The notes under the pieces are model-generated. The model was not told where the DNA came from. It worked only from the letters and a program-made list of their open reading frames with translations, and made no database searches. From a virus, in the IMG/VR virus record IMGVR_UViG_3300042521_000852, positions 1 through 34,686 of that record: a DNA stretch of 34,686 bases. One strand, written 5' to 3'. Positions within the stretch are counted from its first letter, which is position 1; each line of letters starts with the position of its first letter. The position numbers and the translations under genes are program-made. Below, in pieces: positions 29,089 through 34,686 of this stretch.

Positions 29089-31137
29089 ATGAGCGGTTTA
29101 CAGCAACTTTTGTTAGCACAAGGACAGCCCTCGTCTGACCTTAATTTCGAATATACAACTTTGCTGTTATCAGGTAACGGAACGAACGGGGCGCAGAATA
29201 ATACGTTCCTAGATTCGTCTACCAACAACTTCACGATTACCCGCAACGGCAACACGACGCAGGGCACGTTCTCGCCGTTTTCGCAAACGGAGTGGGGTAA
29301 CTTTTTTGACGGCACAGATGATTATTTGACTACGCCAAATAACGCTGCGGTAAATTTTAGCAACTCAAACTTTACGATTGAAGGTTGGTATTACGTTAAC
29401 AACAATGACCAGATGGGTTGTGTTGAGCGAAGAAGCCAAACATTCATTGCTGGAGATTGGGGCGTATATGTAATTAACGGTGGCGTAGACTTTTTTGCAC
29501 GCGATATCATATTGGCAGGAAGCAACGTACTTTCGAGTGGGTCTCGAACTACAAACCAATGGGTTCATTTTGCTATCGTTAGAAACGGAAGCACATTTAC
29601 GCTTTACATGAATGGAACTTCTGTATCTACATACACATCTTCTAATTCTTTCAACGATAATAGTCTAGGAATTACGATTGGTCGAGATAACGGAACCGGC
29701 AGTTCTGCTGGAAGATATTTCTTTAATGGTTACATCTCAAATCTTCGTATCGTTAAAGGAACCGCGGTCTATACGTCTGATTTCACGGTTCCAACTTCGC
29801 CTCTTACCAACATCACAAACACATCTTTGCTAACTTGTCAAAGCAATCGCTTCGTTGACAACAGCAGCAACGCCTTTGCCATCACGCGCAACGGTGATGT
29901 GTCTGTCCAAGCCTTCAGTCCGTTCAACCCAACTGCGGCATGGACTGCTGGCAATAACGGCGGCAGCGGCTACTTTGATGGGAGCGGGGATTATTTAATT
30001 GCTCCAGACAATACTGCGCTTGAGATGGGCAGCAGTAACTTCACGATTGAGTGTTGGTTCTATCCGTTATCTTTCCCAGCAGACGCTTCAATTATAAGTT
30101 TTGGAAACGCAAACCCAAATCAAAGTTTGATTCCTTTTTATTTTGTAGGTGCAGCCCCGCGTTATTACATTTCAAGCAATGGAACTGCATGGGATATAGT
30201 AAATGGAACCACATTTGGCACAAGTTTAACGACCGGGCAATGGTACCATCTTGCTTTAGTTCGCAACGGCAACACCTTTACCCCATATATCAACGGCGTT
30301 GCTGGAAACACTGCCACTAGTTCGTCTGCGATTTATAATAGTGCAACTAATAAATCTATTGGTGCGGTAACTGACGGAACCATCCCAATAAACGGGTATT
30401 TGTCAGGCCTTCGCGTAGTAAAGGGAACTGCGGTCTATACCGCAAACTTTACCCCGCCAACTGCGCCGCTTACCGCCATTACTAATACGTCGCTTCTGCT
30501 CAATTACACTAACGCAGGCATCTACGACGCTACGTCTAAGAACGACCTTGAGACGGTGGGCAACGCGCAGATCAGCACGACGCAGAGCAAGTTTGGCGGC
30601 TCTTCAATGTATTTTGATGGAACTGGCGATTACCTTTTATCTCAAAGCAATGTCAATCTGCGAATGGGAACTGGCGACTTTACGATTGAGGCATGGGTTT
30701 ATGTAGCGTCTGCGCCGGGCGCAGGAACAAGAGCACGTGTTTATTCGTTCCAAAACCATTCTGCTTCGCAAGTTGGGTTGGTTTTGGCTGTTATAAATAC
30801 AGGCGGCACTTTGTACGGCGATGCAATCCTTCGTTCCTCAAATGGAACGGGAATAACTGTTTATACTGGAACAACCGCAATACCGTTAAATACTTGGACG
30901 CACCTTGCACTCACCAGAAGCGGGACAACGGGGCGCCTTTTTGTAAATGGCAATTTAGAGGACACAGAGACGTCGCAATCTCAAGATTTGTCCCAGGCAC
31001 TTCCGGCTGCCGTTGGAGCCGCTTCTAACAATACGGAGCCATTTACTGGTTACATCCAAGACCTTCGCGTAACCAAGGGCGTGGCCCGTTATACCGCGGC
31101 ATTCACTCCTCCGGCTTTTGCATTTCCTGTTAAGTGA
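29089..31137 (+). CDS. Triple LamG-domain (concanavalin-like) surface protein
   Basis: 682 residues from ATG 29089. Three LamG/concanavalin-like repeats are visible, each with FDGxxDYL, then a FTIExW strand, a WVHFAIVRNG/WYHLALVRNG/WTHLALTRSG strand, and an ending LRxVKGTAVYT or LRVTKGVARYT. They span about 29270-29810, 29965-30475 and 30600-31125. Such domains bind carbohydrates or glycosaminoglycan-like polymers and probably attach the virion to host or environmental glycans. The DNA is more A/T-rich than the head genes. Spacers repeat TNTSLLTCQSN and TNTSLLLNYTN, showing tandem duplication of a domain-plus-linker unit. Confidence 0.9.
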   Translation: MSGLQQLLLAQGQPSSDLNFEYTTLLLSGNGTNGAQNNTFLDSSTNNFTITRNGNTTQGTFSPFSQTEWGNFFDGTDDYLTTPNNAAVNFSNSNFTIEGWYYVNNNDQMGCVERRSQTFIAGDWGVYVINGGVDFFARDIILAGSNVLSSGSRTTNQWVHFAIVRNGSTFTLYMNGTSVSTYTSSNSFNDNSLGITIGRDNGTGSSAGRYFFNGYISNLRIVKGTAVYTSDFTVPTSPLTNITNTSLLTCQSNRFVDNSSNAFAITRNGDVSVQAFSPFNPTAAWTAGNNGGSGYFDGSGDYLIAPDNTALEMGSSNFTIECWFYPLSFPADASIISFGNANPNQSLIPFYFVGAAPRYYISSNGTAWDIVNGTTFGTSLTTGQWYHLALVRNGNTFTPYINGVAGNTATSSSAIYNSATNKSIGAVTDGTIPINGYLSGLRVVKGTAVYTANFTPPTAPLTAITNTSLLLNYTNAGIYDATSKNDLETVGNAQISTTQSKFGGSSMYFDGTGDYLLSQSNVNLRMGTGDFTIEAWVYVASAPGAGTRARVYSFQNHSASQVGLVLAVINTGGTLYGDAILRSSNGTGITVYTGTTAIPLNTWTHLALTRSGTTGRLFVNGNLEDTETSQSQDLSQALPAAVGAASNNTEPFTGYIQDLRVTKGVARYTAAFTPPAFAFPVK

Positions 31138-31145
31138 GGTAGCCA

Positions 31146-31547
31146 ATGACACTTTATAGTTTCAAAGGCCACTACCCCGTTGAGCAAACCGACAACAACA
31201 AAGGCTGGTATGAAGTCTCTGCCAAACCAGAAGCGCCAGAAGGCAAACAAGTCGCGTGGCTAAACGGCGAATGGATTGTGCGTGATGCCAAACCCGAGGA
31301 TCGTCCCGGTTGGCAATGGAACTGGAATCACAACGAGATGGTGTGGACAGAGTGCCGACACGATGCCAGCGCAACAGACGGTATGGCATGGGTCAGCGTT
31401 GTTGACCCAGAAACGGGAATGTCTATTGGTGGTGATTGGCAAGTTATTGAGCAACCCGACGATGGTAAAATTTATCAATGGCATAAAGAAACGCAGTCTT
31501 GGGTTGAGGTTTTAGAAATTGGAGAAGTTCAAGAAATTTTCCCATAA
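31146..31547 (+). CDS. Hypothetical Trp-rich protein after the adhesins
   Basis: 133 residues from ATG 31146 with GAGGTAG upstream. Rich in Trp (QVAWLNGEWIVRDAKPEDRP, GWQWNWNHNEMVW) and in two WxxE-type repeats (WQVIEQPDDGKIYQWHKETQ, SWVEVLEI). This may be a fibre-assembly or cap protein. I do not recognise a named family. Confidence 0.65.
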   Translation: MTLYSFKGHYPVEQTDNNKGWYEVSAKPEAPEGKQVAWLNGEWIVRDAKPEDRPGWQWNWNHNEMVWTECRHDASATDGMAWVSVVDPETGMSIGGDWQVIEQPDDGKIYQWHKETQSWVEVLEIGEVQEIFP

Positions 31548-31604
31548 TGACAATCTGCTAGTAACAAGCCACTAGACGGTGATCAAATCTAATTGGAGTT
31601 ATTT

Positions 31605-32684
31605 GTGCGAATTGCCGTATATGCAATCAGTAAAAATGAAGCACATTTTGTTAAGCGATTTTGTGAATCGGCAAAGGATGCTGATTTAATACTGATAGCC
31701 GATACCGGCAGCACAGACGGAACAGCAGAAGTAGCCGCAGAGTGCGGTGCGATTGTTCACGATATTTGCATCACGCCTTGGCGATTTGATACGGCAAGAA
31801 ACGCAGCGTTGGCTTTAGTGCCACGCGATATTGATATTTGCATTGCGCTAGATCTTGACGAGGTGATGGAATCAGGCTGGCGCGAGGAGATCGAGCGAGT
31901 CTGGACGGATAGCACGACGCGGCTCCGATACTATTTTGATTGGGGCTGCGGCATTAAGTTCTTATACGAGAAGATTCACGCGCGACACGGTTATTTGTGG
32001 CATCACCCTTGTCACGAGTACCCAGTGCCGGATGGTCGGATAACAGAGATTTGGGCACAGACCGATAAGTTACTGGTCAGCCATCATCCAGACCCGACAA
32101 AGAGCCGAGGCCAGTACCTTGACCTTTTAGCGGTCTCGGTCAAGGAAGATCCGAGATGCCCTCGCAATGCGTTCTATTACGCGCGCGAGTTGACCTTCTA
32201 TCAGAAGTGGCACGAAGGCATCGAGGCGCTGAACAAATATCTAGCAATGCCAGAGGCAACATGGCCTAACGAGCGTTGCTATGCCTATCGGCTGCTTGGC
32301 AAGTGTTATTCGGAATTGGGGCAGAGCGCACAGGCCGAGAGTTATTGGCTCAAGGCATGCTCGGAGGCTCCGAATACTCGAGAGCCTTGGTGCGAATTAG
32401 CGATGCTCTACTACCGACAGAATCGGTGGGCAGAGTGCTATGCCGCCTCGATGCGCGCGCTATCTATTAAGGATCGCGCACTGGTTTATACGTGCGACCC
32501 TGCCGTCTGGGGGCATTGGCCGCATGACCTAGCGGCTATCTCGGCATGGCATCTAGGATTAAAAGAGACTGCGATAGAGCAGGGTGAATTGGCCGTCGTT
32601 GCATCGCCTGACGATCAACGGTTAACAGATAACCTGAAATGGTATCGGGGAGAAAACGATGGCAGTAGATACGAAGCCGACTGA
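31605..32684 (+). CDS. GT2 glycosyltransferase with TPR-like C-terminal half
   Basis: 359 residues from GTG 31605 (GGAG seven bases upstream); TTG 31593 is less likely. RIAVYAISKNEAHFVKRFCE, then IADTGSTDGTAE (Asp33) and CIALDLDEV (Asp83-x-Asp85, the metal/UDP-sugar motif) define a GT-A family 2 domain. The second half has helical repeats (RCYAYRLLGKCYSELGQSAQ, WCELAMLYYRQNRWAECYAA) of TPR type. It would transfer a sugar from a nucleotide-sugar, with the TPR part holding a protein substrate. It sits between the collagen-like/adhesin genes and the capsid gene, so a virion fibre is a likely target (inference). It overlaps the next gene by 26 bases. Confidence 0.88.
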   Translation: MRIAVYAISKNEAHFVKRFCESAKDADLILIADTGSTDGTAEVAAECGAIVHDICITPWRFDTARNAALALVPRDIDICIALDLDEVMESGWREEIERVWTDSTTRLRYYFDWGCGIKFLYEKIHARHGYLWHHPCHEYPVPDGRITEIWAQTDKLLVSHHPDPTKSRGQYLDLLAVSVKEDPRCPRNAFYYARELTFYQKWHEGIEALNKYLAMPEATWPNERCYAYRLLGKCYSELGQSAQAESYWLKACSEAPNTREPWCELAMLYYRQNRWAECYAASMRALSIKDRALVYTCDPAVWGHWPHDLAAISAWHLGLKETAIEQGELAVVASPDDQRLTDNLKWYRGENDGSRYEAD

Positions 32685-34686
32685 AGCAATGGCAGCAGAA
32701 GCCACTCGCGGATTAGAGTGGCGCGAAGAGTTCGGACGCGGCGGCACAGAGGTCGGCGTCGCTCGGGCTCGGGATATTAAGAATCGCGCGAATCTCTCGC
32801 CCGAAACAATCCGAAGGATGGTGAGTTACTTTGCAAGACACGAAGTTGATAAAGAAGCCGAGGGCTTCCGTCCGGGCGAAGAAGGCTATCCAAGTGCAGG
32901 GCGCATCGCGTGGGCACTCTGGGGAGGCGACGCCGGCCAAAGTTGGGCTAACCGCAAGAGTGCGGAACTGGATCGAGAAGATGAGGAGAGAACTATGGAC
33001 AAGGTAAGCACGCGGCACGTTGTCGCAGTCGTAGAGGACGAGGCTACGGTCACCGTGACTTTTGCCAAGTCCGAGTATGATATGGATGAGTCCGAAGAGT
33101 CTGACGAAATCATTGACGATTTCGAGGAGACCGCAGAGGAACTCGCGGAGATGGCGATGGAAGATGGCGAAGAGATGTTCGTCGAGGGTGAGCGGCCTCT
33201 CGATGCTTCTGGCAAGGAGCCGTGGGAAGAAGGCTATGCTGGCCCCGCTAAACGAAAAGGTCCGACAGAGCGAGTATTCCGCTCGGCTATCTTCGAACGC
33301 GCATCCATCATGGAAGATCAGCGTCGCGCGACGTTGGCCTTCTCGAGCGAGATGGCAGTCGACCGAGGATGGGGTATGGAAATCCTCGATCACTCGCCGG
33401 GCTCAATTGACATGGAATTTATCGGCAGCGGTCGTGCACCGCTGTTGGTGGATCACGAAATGGCCGATCAGGTCGGAGTAGTGGAACAGATCAGCCTCGG
33501 AACGGATCGCGTAGCACGCGCCGTCGTTCGCTTTGGAAAAAGCGCGCGAGCCGAGGAAATCTGGCAAGACGTAAAAGACGGGATTCGGTCAAACGTGTCT
33601 GTCGGCTACGTTATCAGCGAGATGGTTTCTGACGGAAAGCAAGGTGATCGGGAGATTTACCGCGCGACTCGTTGGATGCCGCTCGAAATTTCGATAGTTA
33701 GCATTCCGGCTGATACAAGCGTCGGCGTTGGTCGTGCGATCAACTCTGCGCCTGTGGCCGAACCCAAAATCATTGTTAAGGAGACTAATATGTCCGACGA
33801 TATCAATAGCGTCCGTGAGGATGCTGCAAAGGCCGAGCGCACTCGCGTTTCGGCGATTATGGATCTCGCCTCTCGTCACGGTCAGCGTGAGTTCGGCGAG
33901 TCTGCCATCCGCGACGGAGCCTCTATCGAGCAGTTCCGTGGCGCGTTGCTCGACAAAGTGGCCTCCAAGCCGCTGAACGTCGATCACGAAGTTGGCCTGT
34001 CCGATAAGGAAGTCCGTTCGTTCTCGTTCGTTCGTGCGATCAAGGCTCTCTCTAACCCGCAAGACCGTCGCGCTCAAGAAGAGGCGGCGTTTGAGTTTGA
34101 GGTGTCCGAGGCTGCTGCGAAGAAGGAAGGCCGCACGTCGCGTGGCCTGTTGGTTCCAGTTGACGTTCTCTACGGGAAGCGTGATCTGACGACCTCGACC
34201 GCTTCGGGCACGTCAAAGGCCGGCAACCTCGTTGCGACCGACCTCCTTGCCGCCTCGTTCATCGATGTGCTGCGTAACAAGATGGTGCTCAACACCCTCG
34301 GCGCGCAGTTCTTGACGGGCTTGAACGGTAACGTTGCGATCCCGCGCAAGACCTCGGCTTCTTCGGCCTACTGGGTCGCCGAGAACAGCGCACCGACGGA
34401 GAGCACTAACGCTCCGGCTTTTGATCAGATCACTATGTCGCCGAAGACCCTCGGTGCGTATGTGGACATTAGCCGTCGCTTGGTTCTGCAGTCCTCGCTC
34501 GATATTGAGAACCTCGTCCGCAATGACTTGGCGACCTCGATTGCCGTTGCGATGGACGGTGCTGCGATTGCTGGCTCTGGCACGAACAAGCCGACTGGTG
34601 TGTTGAACACCTCCGGTATTGGTTCGGTCACGCTCGGCACGAACGGTGCGGCTCCGACGTGGGCAATGGTTGTGAACTTGCTGCGT
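32659..34686 (+). CDS. Prohead protease fused to major capsid protein (partial, runs off the end; completed by 1-803)
   Basis: One open frame from ATG 32659 (GGGGAGA upstream) to the window end, 676 codons here and 807 residues when joined to 3-803. Domains: residues about 20-90 form a helical module (EVGVARARDIKNRANLSPET, GYPSAGRIAWALWGGDAG) that I recall from other phage head genes. An acidic low-complexity stretch with EESDEIIDDFEE follows. The S78 (HK97-type) prohead protease covers about 205-365, with LLVDHE (His266), NVSVGY (Ser314) and EISIVSIPAD (Glu343). The capsid N-terminus begins near Met378 (SDDINSVREDAAKAERTR), where the scaffold-like delta region starts. Protease and shell are usually separate genes. 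The fusion does not depend on the assembly junction, because the whole protease and the first 298 codons from Met378 are contiguous here. Confidence 0.93.
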   Translation, partial: MAVDTKPTEAMAAEATRGLEWREEFGRGGTEVGVARARDIKNRANLSPETIRRMVSYFARHEVDKEAEGFRPGEEGYPSAGRIAWALWGGDAGQSWANRKSAELDREDEERTMDKVSTRHVVAVVEDEATVTVTFAKSEYDMDESEESDEIIDDFEETAEELAEMAMEDGEEMFVEGERPLDASGKEPWEEGYAGPAKRKGPTERVFRSAIFERASIMEDQRRATLAFSSEMAVDRGWGMEILDHSPGSIDMEFIGSGRAPLLVDHEMADQVGVVEQISLGTDRVARAVVRFGKSARAEEIWQDVKDGIRSNVSVGYVISEMVSDGKQGDREIYRATRWMPLEISIVSIPADTSVGVGRAINSAPVAEPKIIVKETNMSDDINSVREDAAKAERTRVSAIMDLASRHGQREFGESAIRDGASIEQFRGALLDKVASKPLNVDHEVGLSDKEVRSFSFVRAIKALSNPQDRRAQEEAAFEFEVSEAAAKKEGRTSRGLLVPVDVLYGKRDLTTSTASGTSKAGNLVATDLLAASFIDVLRNKMVLNTLGAQFLTGLNGNVAIPRKTSASSAYWVAENSAPTESTNAPAFDQITMSPKTLGAYVDISRRLVLQSSLDIENLVRNDLATSIAVAMDGAAIAGSGTNKPTGVLNTSGIGSVTLGTNGAAPTWAMVVNLLR
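34280..34686. repeat. Terminal redundancy, right copy
   Basis: Second copy of 1-407, offset 34,279, with five silent differences (see the left copy). Overlaying the two closes the map into a circle and restores the full capsid frame. Confidence 0.95.

Noticed and set aside
31558-31575. Inverted repeat CTAGT / ACTAG as a terminator
   Set aside because: Only five A/T-rich pairs and no T run, and the downstream genes must be co-transcribed.

Overview
The window is the essentially complete genome of a tailed phage (Caudoviricetes, siphovirus gene plan), almost certainly an uncultured virus recovered as a circular metagenomic contig. The last 407 bases (34280-34686) repeat the first 407 (1-407) with five differences, all at third codon positions and all synonymous, so the unit is about 34,279 bp and is cut inside the major capsid gene. 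Host is not stated by the sequence. AGGAG-type ribosome sites, a lambda-like terminase and portal, a GH24 lysozyme of Glu-Cys-Thr type, an ERF/SSB-like/NinB/YbcO recombination set and a Cro-like switch suggest a Gram-negative, probably proteobacterial, host. I see no integrase, CI-type repressor, tRNA or CRISPR array.

Layout, following the circle from packaging: small and large terminase (21027-23292), a small membrane protein, a gpW-like connector gene and a lambda-type portal (24166-25599). An adhesin cassette of about 7 kb follows (25602-32684): an Ig-like protein, a collagen-like GPT-repeat fibre, an S74-chaperone spike, a triple LamG protein and a glycosyltransferase. Next is one continuous reading frame joining a prohead protease to the HK97-fold major capsid protein (32659 to the window end, continued at 1-803). 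After the capsid come an MptE-like protein, a methyltransferase, neck genes, tail tube, tail-assembly chaperones with a programmed -1 frameshift, tape measure, tail-tip genes and a gpJ-like protein (772-9481). Lysis follows (9495-10894: small membrane proteins, 3-TM holin, lysozyme), then an HTH-metallophosphoesterase and small genes (to 12368).

The only minus-strand block (12369-15668) is an early recombination operon. It reads away from a compact divergent promoter/operator at 15694-15748. The rightward promoter serves a Cro-like repressor. A terminator and a roughly 300-base structured non-coding stretch (16191-16498) then precede replication-type genes, a C5 cytosine methyltransferase with a second gene embedded in another frame, a nuclease and a Q-like antiterminator. 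The rightward late genes (gpZ-like, HNH, terminase and onward round the circle) are probably under Q control.

The most interesting points are the same-strand dual-coding methyltransferase locus, the adhesin and glycosyltransferase cassette sitting inside the head module, the protease-capsid fusion, the three-copy operator motif, the structured RNA or origin candidate, and a DnaA-box array beside the terminase genes.
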